The position numbers and the translations under genes were made by a program. DNA of 64,000 nucleotides from positions 31,186,001 to 31,250,000 of the forward strand of contig JBHGNT010000001.1 of assembly GCA_043228905.1 (NCBI GenBank). Direction: 5' to 3'. Under the pieces are notes generated by a model. It saw only the letters and a list, made by a program, of their open reading frames with translations, searched no databases and was not told the DNA's origin. Origin of the DNA: Azolla caroliniana (lineage: Eukaryota > Polypodiophyta). Positions 1-10,422 of the stretch are shown here, one piece after another (position 1 is the stretch's first letter; each line of letters begins with the position of its first letter).

Positions 1-246
1 AAAAACATCAAGTTGCAAGGTGGAGAATACCAATGGAACCTTGTTTTTGGGCCTTTCTACTAAAATGAAATGGCTGAAGACATTTTTATAAGACCTTCCG
101 TTACTTTTATAAGATTCGTGATTAGTTTAATAACTTGTATGAAGTCTGCATTATAGAACTATCTTGCTTTTATATATATTGTTTATTACTTATAATATAT
201 TATAATTTATGTCATACTTGCATATACATTATTCTCACTGGACAAT

Positions 247-441
247 CTAATTATTCACAACCTGTTGACATCTTCTGGCCATCATATTGCTAACAACTTT
301 TCGCAACCTGTCACTCACATGTTGTTGCAATCCACTATGCCCAAGAGATACTGGAAGGGTCTTCTCTGCATCATTTCTGACGACTAGGCTGACAAGGAAG
401 GTGGTAGGTTCACCAATAAGTTGGTGTGTGAGTGCATGTAC
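247..441 (-). CDS. Candidate terminal exon of an unidentified minus-strand gene
   Basis: On the minus strand an AG acceptor at 443-442 is followed by 64 open codons (441 to 250) and a TAG at 249-247. The peptide looks protein-like, with a hydrophobic stretch near PTTFLVSLVV and a basic C-terminus (RLRKVVSNMMARR). I do not recognise the family. It could be the last exon of the methyltransferase-like gene upstream, but I found no exon that converts that gene's phase 1 at 684 to the phase 0 needed here. It could also belong to another transcript or be chance. The rest of 1-600 shows nothing else I can support. Confidence 0.3.
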   Translation of the reverse strand, partial: VHALTHQLIGEPTTFLVSLVVRNDAEKTLPVSLGHSGLQQHVSDRLRKVVSNMMARRCQQVVNN

Positions 442-683
442 CTGTATTTGTGAAAATTAATGGGGAGGCACATGTATACCATTCCACAATTCATGTTTGC
501 AAGAAAGTATGCAGGCATAGCACACTTTCCAAAGGGACAAATAATTGCTCATTGACAAATTTTACATACAAAAGGTAGTAAACAGCAATAAAAATGCTCA
601 TAAAAACATTGATGAATTCAGGATTTCAACATAAATACTCCCAACATGCAGCAGCAATGAAGACGGTGTATGTGTTGCCTTAC

Positions 684-3567
684 CAAGTCCAGAACCCAAA
701 TCACATACACACAACTTTGCCACGTGCTGGGGATTCTTTAAGATCTGTACCCAAAATAATCATATTATTCAATCCATATGCATATTTTGGTAAAGCTGTA
801 GAGTGAATGATCTCACAAAGTGTACAATTTTGCCAGTATATTCATCTAAATTTGGTTGTTATAGATACATATTAAAAACCAACATTTAAATATAAGTGAT
901 AAAATATGGATAAACCACCTAGATTCATTAACCTAAAGCAGCTTATGCGATATGAAAAGAACAGGATATAGGAAAAAATTCAAAAAGTATATAAGCAATG
1001 AAACTAATGTCAATCAGTTATGAATGAGAGGACAAGTAAACATATATATTCCATGTGGATATTTGTCATGGTTTCAACTTTTCTCCACATTATTCACACA
1101 TGTACAACTTTTTGCCAACAATGCCTATCCAGTCATGTTTCATTGAGCCCAAATCACAATTACCCGAAATGATTTCTTCATTTAAGAAATGAAAAGTATA
1201 ACGGCACAAGCATATAAATGTCTATCTAGTAAGCTCGAATATTTTGGTAGAACACAATCAAATAAATATGGCGGACAAGGTCAACAAATGCAAGCATGGC
1301 TCAGCGATGTACAGGGCTTCATTCACAAGATCTATGGTTCCATGAAAATGGATGCCCTATCATGAGGTTGCAGTGACCAGAGCAACTAAGAAATGCAGCA
1401 CATCTAGCATCCACATACAAAATTGTTTCTTTTTGACACTGGTCATACCACAGGTATTTACTATTTGTGTTCTAAATTCTGATGTGTGTGTGTTTACAAA
1501 ACATTAATAAGATATAGATATACATGATAATTATATTACTATTGATATATATTTTTCGAGATTTCTTTTCTTCATTCTTAAGGGACACAAAACACACTTA
1601 TTGTTGCTGGATTTGTTCCACTTGCAAAATAGCATGATACAATGCGATTAAGTTTACCATTACATTATGACAACAGACCCTATTACCTAAGCATACCTCA
1701 TCTGCAAGCACAATTGCAGAAGGCCAAAGCCTGCACCAATATGGATCTCCTTCTAATTTACCTATAAAGAAATATCTTTATAAGAACAAATAAGAGCTTA
1801 CACTCAAGAATAGAAAAGCTGCCTAAATTGAAGGATAACAACCTAAGTCATAAAACACGTCAACTGATATGTTACCTTGCTTAATATACATGTCCAAAAC
1901 TTGATCAACATCTCTTGGTTGTACAATGGCCAATTCTTTGCCTTGTATAACAACCTAAGCAACAAATCTGAAATTTAGAATTGTAAGCTATGATTTTGAT
2001 ATTCACCTTACATAATCACGTGCTTTAAAACTGTGAACTAACTTGATAGCGATTTGGTTGGTGGCACAAACGTTAAGAGACAAGAAACATGAAAATTACA
2101 GAATGTTAAAGAAAACTACAAGTCATGATGTCATTCAAGCTGAGTTGGCCCCAACCCCTATGATGGTAGATGTATTGTTTCTATATAATGGACCTCTTGA
2201 ACCAAATCTGAACAATGCTACTTCAAAGAATCATGCAAGGAGTCCAAAGCATTGAAGGAAATTGAGAAAACAAAAGAGGACGGAGGATCACGTTACTCAG
2301 GTGATGAAGTGGTTCAAAAACAAATGCCTCAGCATCAAGAGCATGTCACCTTTTTGATACACCACATCCCTCCAAGGTATTATGAAGAGAGATATGGAAA
2401 TTATATAGCCCAAAAAACTAGGATTATACGAAAAGAGTATCTCCTACAGATGGCCTACTACCAGTATCATTTCATGAGATTTTTAAGCAATCAATTCCTA
2501 CAAAGATCAAGGTACATGGACATCGACATCTCCCATAATGCTTACAAATCAATAACCCAATTCATAGTTTCCTCCCATCAACTAGAGATCAAAGCAAGTC
2601 ATACTTCATATACGTAGGGTCAATAGACTTTGCCAGTTATGCCAAGGAGAGGTTAAGTGAAAGTAACATTTCGTGAGCAGATGCCCAGCCAACAAACACA
2701 TCATCGAGAAGCATGTTATCCTCTCCAACAAGTACATCACCCTCTGGAAAATAATGGAGATGTTGACCCATGCCACTTTGCCCAAAGCTTGCTGAAGGGT
2801 CAGCAGCATAGGAAATCAAGCTTTATATTCGCAAATGGGGCAAAGAGACAGTCACGCATCAGTGACTTCTCTCTCTCTCTCTCTCATAAGATTAGAATAC
2901 ATATTAAAACCGTGTGACAATAAAAAAAGAAACTTATTGTTCATACAACAGTGAGAGCATTATGAGAAGTTAAACCCACTATGACGATGTAAAACCGGCT
3001 GATATAAAGGCAAATCCTCTGGGACAAGATGCTCATGGAGCCTAGTTGCAGAACCTGCCATATAAATTATCTTTTCGACCCATGTACCTATTGTGAAACT
3101 CCATCAAACAGGAACCCAATTCTCATGCTTGAATTGTACCATATAACTACACAAATGGCTTTGGCAACTGATTACATAAGAAATCTACGCTTGGCGGCCT
3201 CCTCGATCGATGTAAATCATTTTAAATGTGTCAGCATTTTAAAGCCTCTACGGAAGGTAAATCACCCACCATTGTCTCCCAAAGAAATGCTTTCACACAA
3301 AAGTTGAGATTGACATATTGCATCCAACACTCAATGGCACCATTGTATGCATTGTGTATGTTTTATGAAAGTGATACCGTCATCACCGACACACCCCTAT
3401 CAGCTTATCAAGTATTGATTTTTCACAATTAAATAGCCAATATTTCCACGATTACATACTTCATACATATCTCTTAATTCACTAGACGCCACTGTGGAAT
3501 GTAGGGGTTGAACCCGTGACCTCCTGGTCTCCATTGGGCAACCTTACCAAGTGAGCTACATCCATCT

Positions 3568-3617
<50 letters not shown>

Positions 3618-3862
3618 AATTGTACATTAACAGATGACAACAAAAATTATATCTCCCTCGTTTTCCATACCTGGTCTTGTCCAAGATCGACTCTATTGGC
3701 TATTGTTGTTGCTGCTGCTGGGGTTGCGGAGGAGCAAGGAGCATGTGAAGAGGAGGAATGAAAGGAAGGTGCTGCTGCAGCGGCAGGAAACCGAAGGAAG
3801 GAAGAGTGAGTGGAAGAGAATCGACGAAGCGCCAGAGCCTGAGCTCGCAATACGTTTGCCAT
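684..3862 (-). CDS. Organelle-targeted methyltransferase-like protein, 3' part unresolved
   Basis: Four exons join in phase: 3671-3862, 1876-1954, 1697-1761 and 684-744. Exon 1 begins with ATG and encodes 64 residues rich in Ala, Ser and Arg (start MANVLRAQALALRRFSS), typical of a mitochondrial or plastid presequence. Exon 2 encodes an acidic/hydrophobic stretch with IVQPRDVDQVLDMYI. Exon 3 holds DPYWCRLWPSAIVLADE, the WP-S-A element seen just before motif I in small class I SAM-dependent protein methyltransferases (METTL20/21-like families). Exon 4 ends in CDLGSGLG, matching the glycine-rich SAM-binding motif I. The next exon should supply post-motif I and the rest of the Rossmann fold. I cannot find it to the left, so the gene may be truncated or its exon cryptic. 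The enzyme class is inferred from these two motifs and the substrate is unknown. Intron 1 (about 1.7 kb) contains a tRNA-derived repeat. Confidence 0.5.
3492..3563 (-). repeat. tRNA-derived SINE head or tRNA pseudogene
   Basis: Read on the minus strand, this 72-base segment starts GGATGTAGCTCACTTGG (A-box-like) and carries GGGTTCAACCCC (B-box-like with TTCAA loop) at tRNA spacing. Its ends can pair imperfectly as an acceptor stem (GGA..TGTA with TACA..TCC plus a bulge). It abuts a (GA)n tract upstream on the same strand (3571-3615). I see no clean anticodon arm, so this is a SINE head or decayed tRNA, not a working tRNA gene. It lies in intron 1 of the methyltransferase-like gene. Confidence 0.5.
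3571..3615. repeat. (CT)n microsatellite
   Basis: This is a pure CT dinucleotide run of about 45 bases, directly next to the tRNA-like segment. A second, shorter CT run sits at 2867-2885. Confidence 0.95.
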
Positions 3863-3939
3863 ACTAACAAACATACATACATCCATAATCTGTTTGCCAT
3901 ACATACATACCATATACCATACATACATATATTAATTAT

Positions 3940-4164
3940 AATTGTATTCTCTTTTTTGTCATGCACAACATATATAATCATATATACATACATATATACT
4001 TTCACCTATGGCTCACACAAAGCCCATTGACGTATGAATTCATATAAATTGTAGTTGTAATTCTCTTGTTTGTCATGCACAACATACATACCTTATCATA
4101 CCATACCATACATATATCCTTTCAACTGGGTTCACGCAAAGCCCATTGACGTATGAATTCATAT
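3940..4164. repeat. Two-copy tandem duplication, about 110 bp unit
   Basis: Copy 1 (about 3940-4047) and copy 2 (about 4055-4164) share the same order of landmarks. Both have a TTGTCATGCACAACATA block, an AT/TAC-rich spacer, and a final AAAGCCCATTGACGTATGAAT block. The spacer has diverged in length. It lies upstream of the methyltransferase-like gene, toward the ERF gene. I see no coding content. Confidence 0.75.
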
Positions 4165-4538
4165 GGGCTAAGAAATAAAGAAATAAGCCTCCATTGTGGG
4201 TGGGTGTGGGTCTCCGGTGAATGGTTCACTTGACTAGCGCTATCAAAAGCTAAGTAGGGCCTCATTGGTATGTATGTATGTATATATGTGAGTGATTGGC
4301 AAGTGGGTCATTGTGTGTGTGGTGTGGTTTTTGTCCGGTCGCGTGTGAGTGTCCATATTGAGTTGAGTTGAGTTGAGTTGGGTTGATTTGCATTGTTTTC
4401 TTTGGTTTTTTGGGCTTCCAAAAGAGAAAGAAAGGCCAGAGACAGAGAAACAGAGACAGCGAGTAATGAATGACGTGATCACGCTTCTTCCCCCTTCTCC
4501 TTCTCCTTCTCCTTCCCAGCCGCGTGTTCCAGCCATCA

Positions 4539-4580
4539 TCTGTGTCTGTGTCTGTGTCTGTGTCTGTGTGTCTGTGTCCA
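4539..4580. repeat. (TGTGTC)n microsatellite
   Basis: Short imperfect TGTGTC/TGTCTG repeats lie just upstream of the CT-rich leader region of the ERF gene. Confidence 0.8.
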
Positions 4581-4639
4581 GCTGGACACGGCGGGGCGCT
4601 TCTCTGATCTGATCCCGTAATCCCTAATAGAATCCATCG

Positions 4640-6304
4640 CCGCGTCGTCCAGCCATCATCTTCTTCGGATTTCCACCGCCTCTGCCCTAAATCTTCATCT
4701 TCATCATCAAATCTGTCTCATTTTACATCCACCGTCTTCGCCTTCAGTTCCCTCGTTTGATTCAGCCCATCTCCTTCGGATTTCCACCGCCTCTGCCCTA
4801 AAATCTTCGTCTTCGTCTTCGTCTTCATCTTCATTATCAATCAAATCTGCCTCATTTTCGTCTTCAGTCCCCTCATTTGATTCATAGTCGTCTTCTTCAG
4901 AACGCTAGTTCTTTGCATTATGAGATTCTTCTTTTATATCCTCCACTTTCTGGGTTTCATCAAGTCTGATTCTTCTTCTCGTCCCTCTTACTCTTATGCT
5001 TCGTTTGCAAAAGCAAACGCGTCTTTGCAGTAGACCTCTTCTTTTACAGAACTAATCCCTCATCCTCTTCCACAGGTAGGGTTAATTCTTTCTGATCCGA
5101 AGACCTAGGGTTTTGTTCAAGTCTGTTTCGTTATCCAATTTCGATCATCAATTTGTCCCACAGGATTTTGTACTCATATCAACAGATTGTTCCATTCTCT
5201 GATCCAAATCCGAGGTTTTGTTATCCACCAGGTTAGTACTTCTCTTTCTTTCCCGTGTCTAATTTGTTTTTATTATCATAGCAAAAGAAGCGCTTTTCAT
5301 TCTCATTGCAAAACTGTTGTAATAAAGAAAATCAGTTTTAGCATTATTTCTGCAACAGCACAGGGGTAAACTTATATTTGGGTTTTTCTGTGCTAGTCCG
5401 TCTTTGTTTCTGATGGCGAAAGTTTTGTACATCGAATATTGAAATAGTTTAAACGCAAAATGCTTTTGAAATTCCTCCTGGTTGCTATTTCAGGGCAAGA
5501 TTTCTAGTATAGTAATAGCGGTTCGAGTCTTACTTGTGCTCAAATGATCATCTGCCCATGTTATGTTTTTTAAGTGTTAAGAGGGCCAGTTTTGTGATGT
5601 GAAGAGAATACCATTCCAAGGGATCTCCTCTCTGTTTGTATTTGCATGAAAGTTAAGGTATTCCTAGTCAGAGCAGTGATGCACCCAACCTTGAAGCTCA
5701 GGTTACCCCCTAGCATTAAGCAAACACTGGTTCTGACCCAGGACTTGTTCGTGCGAGTTCCAACCTTAGGAAGCAACAAACATTCTGCTTGAAAAGATCA
5801 GTATGAGTGTATTTGGTATGGTGCCGTCAAGCCCCTTTTGATGATAGTCTGTGTGACACCTTGCAAATGACTATCACTGGCTTGTTTCTTACACTTAACA
5901 GATTTCTATCAACATTTCCATGGAAGCTATACCTGAACTTTTCCTTGAAAATCATTTTTATTTGTCATAGCAAAGTTTCATGGCATAGCAATAACTCATA
6001 ATCCACAAGAATATTTTTTACAGCATTTTCATTGAAAGGTCTAGATTTCTAGCAATAGAAAAAATAATGTAAGAGTGCCTGTAAGTTGTAAATTTCTATG
6101 GAATCTCACTTCGTAGTTTATATCTGAAAGCTGAAGCAGAGTCCTATTTTGTAGTCTGAATTCTTTCTTTATCTAAGAGAAGAATTTTTTAACGTAGAAT
6201 AATAACACAATCAGATGTTTATTTCCATTTTCATTGATTCATCTTTTCTGAGCCGTTTTCTCTGGAATTGTTTTTCTTAATTCTCAGGGCAAAAAGGATA
6301 AATA
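4640..6304 (+). promoter_or_regulatory. Probable ERF 5' leader with a leader intron
   Basis: The stretch 4640-5075 is strongly CT-rich, as plant 5' leaders often are. Possible leader splice donors are CACAG|GTAGGG near 5076 and CACCAG|GTTAGT near 5232. A clear acceptor, TTCTCAG|GGCAAA near 6287, lies 17 bases before the ERF start codon. I infer a transcript whose leader is spliced across roughly 1.1-1.2 kb. The transcription start is not visible. The leader contains a tandem duplication: a block starting CTTCGGATTTCCACCGCC at about 4663 recurs at about 4773. Confidence 0.5.
4663..4883. repeat. Tandem duplication in the ERF leader, about 110 bp unit
   Basis: Two diverged copies (about 4663-4772 and 4773-4883) each contain GGATTTCCACCGCCTCTGCC, a run of TCTTCATCTTC/TCGTCTTC triplets, AAATCTG.CTCATTTT and CTTCAGT.CCCTC.TTTGATTC. 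The second copy has an expanded TCGTCT triplet tract. Confidence 0.8.
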
Positions 6305-7030
6305 ATGCAAAAAGACAATCCAATATTTATCCCTAGAGAATCTACTATTGTAATGCCCGATGCACCAACGATCTTACCGGTCGAACAACAAAAGTTTCGA
6401 GGAGTTAGAAGAAGACCATGGGGTCGATTCGCTGCTGAAATAAGGGATCCTGTGAAAAAAACAAGGGTCTGGCTTGGAACTTTCGATACTGCAGAAGATG
6501 CAGCTTTTGCTTATGATGCAGCAGCTCGTACCTTCAGAGGTAACAAAGCCAAAACCAATTTTCCTTTCCCTTCTGGTGAGCAACAAAGCACCACTAGTCA
6601 TAGTAGCACTGTTGAGTCTTCGAGTACACGAACTCCTAAGAGTTTGTCTCGTCGAAGTGGTGTTGTGACTTCAGCTCGAAGGAATGATAATGATGATGAT
6701 AATGATGTTGGGTTAATGTCGATGTCAATGCATAAGAGAGTGCAAAAGGTGGCTGTGGTTGGGATCGACTCTCAGAGAAAGAGGCAAAGGTTGACAAATC
6801 CTATGACTCCCTTGTCTCTTTCTATGCATCGCTTTCCCCGAAATGTATATAATCATACAGCTATTGACCCTTACCAAAGTGATTGTGACTCTTCCTCATC
6901 TGTTATTTTAGACACTGATGAGGCTTATTTACCTCAAGATCAGCCCAATACAACTTATCCAAGACCATATTTGGACCTCAATTTTCCACCACCAGAGGAA
7001 GATGATTGCAGGTTGGATCTCTTTTTGTGA
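6305..7030 (+). CDS. AP2/ERF transcription factor, group VIII-like repressor
   Basis: Uninterrupted 241-codon gene starting at ATG 6305. Residues about 31-88 form one AP2/ERF domain (opens [18 protein letters not shown], closes [13 protein letters not shown]), with the ERF-type Ala and Asp in the DNA-contacting sheet. It is predicted to bind GCC-box promoters in the nucleus. The middle is low-complexity and Ser/Thr/Asp-rich (an Asp/Asn run near residues 124-132) with short basic KR stretches that could act as a nuclear signal. The C-terminus carries two EAR-type repression motifs, LDLNFPP and a final LDLFL. An AP2 domain plus DLNxxP marks ERF subfamily VIII (AtERF3/4-like active repressors), so this is probably a repressor acting through TOPLESS-type corepressors. 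Coding sequence is intronless, as is usual for the family. Only the leader appears spliced. Confidence 0.95.
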   Translation: MQKDNPIFIPRESTIVMPDAPTILPVEQQKFRGVRRRPWGRFAAEIRDPVKKTRVWLGTFDTAEDAAFAYDAAARTFRGNKAKTNFPFPSGEQQSTTSHSSTVESSSTRTPKSLSRRSGVVTSARRNDNDDDNDVGLMSMSMHKRVQKVAVVGIDSQRKRQRLTNPMTPLSLSMHRFPRNVYNHTAIDPYQSDCDSSSSVILDTDEAYLPQDQPNTTYPRPYLDLNFPPPEEDDCRLDLFL

Positions 7031-7485
7031 ATCATCCATATTGGTCCAAGTACAGCTTGTGCTTAGATCGTAATCGAAAATTGGCTTTACGATAGATGAG
7101 TCTTGTTTCCATTTTATTCTCTTTTTGTATATCATTCAAATTCACATGAATCTCCTCGCTGATAATCTCATCAGTTAAACCCAATGTGTTATTGGGAAAT
7201 TTTAATGGAATTTCCAAATGCTAAATTTGTATCTATAGCATGGGTGCAAGCCTGTACAGAAGCATGTCTTTTATGAAGAAAATTTATTATACATGTGATT
7301 GAGCTAAATAGAATCTGATATTTGAGCTGAGCTGTTGTTTTGTGGCATTACATATATATTGTTCATGACAGAAGGAATTTATAACTTAAAATTTGATCAT
7401 TACATCCCATAGTATTTACATTGTTCTGCTTGACAATGCAAGAGACAAAAAGCACCTTTTTGTACCACCTTCTACTAGTGTCGCA

Positions 7486-7613
7486 CACTATAGATGATGT
7501 TATATGCTGCTTCATGCATTAAAAGACAGTAATATGGACCAAGTTTCCACTATAGATGATGACGTTATACATTGCTTCATGCATTGAAAGACATTAATAT
7601 GAACCAAGTTTGC
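7486..7613. repeat. Two-copy imperfect tandem repeat, about 63 bp unit
   Basis: CACTATAGATGATG at 7486 recurs at about 7548. Both copies continue with TTATA..GCTTCATGCATT, AAAGACA.TAATATG and ACCAAGTTT. They differ by point changes and a short indel. It lies between the ERF gene and the uL22 relic. Confidence 0.8.
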
Positions 7614-7828
7614 TCTACTATAATGTGACAAAAAAATATACTTCATATGGTTAGAGAGATGCACCTATTTTCAAACAAGCTCCAAAAGCAAACAGAAAGC
7701 AAACTTTTCAAATTCTTAGACTTGGCTTTGGTAGATCCTTTGTAGTTACAGCCTGCACAATTGACCCAATTAAACAAATGAAGCACAAGGTCTTGGGGAC
7801 ATGCTAAAAGTGGCAGAGGATCTTGCAT

Positions 7829-8223
7829 ATGATTAGGAAATCACTTTCTATGGAGAATGAAAGAAGATCAAATGTAGGAGCGCAAGCTTCAGCAAAGAAT
7901 ATTCATATGTCAGCTACTAAGGTGCAGCATGTCGCCAAGCAAATCCAAGGTTGTTCATATGAAGAAGCACTTGTATCACTTGAATTTATGCCTTACAAAG
8001 CATTTATATGATATCACAATTGGTTCTTTCTGCAGCGGAAAACGCTGCTAATAATCTAGGATTCAAGAAAACCAACTTGTTCATTAGTGAAAGCCAAGTA
8101 GATAATTCCACTTACCTCAAGAGGTTTCAACCCCAGGCGCAAGGTCGTGGTTATCCTATAAGGAAACCCACGTGTCGAATAACTATCAAGTCAAATTTTA
8201 GGTCACTTAAAGAGGGGACTTAA
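7829..8223 (+). pseudogene. Organelle-type ribosomal protein uL22 (rpl22-like) with a frameshift
   Basis: Two overlapping frames together cover a plastid/bacterial-style uL22. The first (7829-8008) has IHMSATKVQHVAKQIQGCSYEEAL and ends at MPYKAF. The second (from 8008) resumes at QLVLSAAENAANNLGF and continues through LFISESQVDNSTYLKRF, QAQGRGYPIRKPTCRITI and a stop at 8223. Order and spacing match uL22, including the GRSYEE, MPYRA and RARGR..PI...CHITI landmarks of plastid copies. The two halves meet around 8003-8010, where one base appears to be missing, so the protein cannot be read as one chain. The divergence from angiosperm plastid rpl22 is too large for a recent plastid insertion. It looks like an old nuclear copy now decayed, though a sequencing error in an intact nuclear gene is possible. 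An in-frame TAA at 7805 leaves no room for a transit peptide in the same exon. Confidence 0.75.
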
Positions 8224-10422
8224 ATTTTAAATGTAGACAAAGTAATCAATTTTGGAGATGTGTCAGCAAAATTGAAAGAGATAATTTTTTAAGAAAGAAA
8301 CTTATATAATATTAAGTCAGGGATTAAGTATAAATGTACGGGATGAAAAATTCATCCTCTCGGTTTTCAACTCGGTGTAAACCAAAAGTATTTTTCTTAT
8401 TTGTTTGCACAAATGGAATATTATCCTAAATTCATTTGAGGAAGATAGAAGGATACGCAACTTAATTGAAAACTAGTTAGGACATTGCGCAAAAGCACAA
8501 TCCATTTGTGTGTCATAGTAGATCGGGCGACTATGTTTCCATTATTTTCCCTAGGATCCCACCCAACTCTTCATGGCACTGCTTTACATGAGGGATTATA
8601 CAATAATCGCTCATCCTACACATGTACGAGGAGCTTAAGATTGGTGCATAACCTTATTTGTGAGCACTGCATATAGAGCTAGGCATTACGAGCGTTATTA
8701 AATTGGATAGTTTGGAGGAGAATTAGTGACATGTAATAGGATTGTGGCTTTTATATAGTAGGATAATGACATATTATACATGTGCATTACGAGACGTTGG
8801 ACTCAACACATAGCCGTTATAATAAATTTAATGAACTCCCACATGTGTTTGAAAGACTCCTCAAACTATGGCGGAATCGGACATATAGAGCCATCAAAAG
8901 TTGTGTATGGTCAATCACAAAACTTTTGATCATTGAAGTAAATATTATGTATCTACCCTATATATAACCCATGGGCCATTGAAACAAGATTAACAACCTC
9001 ATAAGTCTTGTTCATCAAAGTTATACAAAACATGAGACTATTGAGCAACAATGAACTATCGTGAAGCACATGATGATCATTGATGAAGTGGTGGAGATGA
9101 ACTACATTAATAGTGATATTATGGTATGCTAATGAATGTGGCGAAGATGAGTGATTAGTACAAACACCATACATAATGCTATGTTGACAAGACAACCTCA
9201 TCCCTACATAATTGCGTCAAAGTAAAACTCTTTATTGAATGCTCTAATTAATTTACTTCAAGATCAAATCACTTTAAAACAAGTTTATTGCAACAATCCA
9301 CGACCGATACTCTTGCAAACCATCTTATAGCTTTGCCATATTTTTTTCTTTATCGATATAAAAATCAATTCCATTACAGCATCCATGCCATTGTTACAAG
9401 TTTTTGTCCTTGTAATCTCTTCAAACAATCTATATATAGTCAATGCCCAACATGAATCATCCTACAAACAACATACTCATGTAATTCTTCTGAATATCAT
9501 CATATTACATCCCTTATTTCCAATGGGGATGCTACTATCATAGACCATTGCTTGTGTTTAAACTGAAATGCTCTAAAACTTGCACAGGTCATTACAAGGG
9601 TTAAATAATGTACAGAAACTTAAGGTGTGGATGCATTTAGGAAATGCAGGACGTATTAACACAAGAAAGGTTAAATGGAAGTTTCTCCTTTCAATATGCA
9701 ATGTTGAATGAAACTACACTCCATGTACTACCACCATTTATGTCACAAACAGCTATTACATGTATAAAACAATGGGAAAATATGGAAATACCCATAAGTT
9801 TTTGTTTATTTCCCCAAATGCTCTTGTTATTCACTGACAGCAATTATATGTGCTATTTAAGCAATTCCATGATTACTCCAACAGTTGACCGAAGGCATTT
9901 CAGGGAAAAGGAAACTCATGTGCATTTAGGGAATTAAAGAGAAACACAATTGTTTTAGAGTTTTCCTTTAACATGATAAGTAGGCATATGAAAACACTAG
10001 TACCTTAGGTTTCTTAAGGAAAAGATGGTGACAAGAAAGAGGTAAACTAAGCATGGCAAGTATCTTAACATTCATGCTTTTGACTGTGGGGTTGATGTGC
10101 CATGAGGAAACTTTTTTGTGGAAACAGAATAAACTTCACGTCCAAGTATATGTGAGTGATGAGCGAAGGATGATTGATGTCAATGAGAAAAAGAAAAGCA
10201 CATTACAGATTATAAACAGAATGCAGAGAGGGTAGGCGATTAATGTCCAGTTAAATATACAAACTCTGTACATGTGACACATTCATATTTCTTCCTCGTA
10301 ACATTCAAGGCACTTTGCATAGTATGTTTTACCTCACGGCAGATGGCATATATAATCACATGTCACATATACATATTTATACTGAAAGAGTAACCCCACC
10401 AAGGATTGTAACAGTAAATAAT
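8224..10422. other. Intergenic, no supported gene
   Basis: AT-rich spacer between the uL22 relic and the 3' end of the UIEF-like gene. I see only short chance frames and no RNA gene. The part next to 10422 presumably carries that gene's 3' untranslated region. Confidence 0.6.

Noticed and set aside
3492-3563. A functional tRNA gene
   Set aside because: The acceptor stem needs a bulge and no clean anticodon arm is visible. A SINE head or pseudogene fits better.
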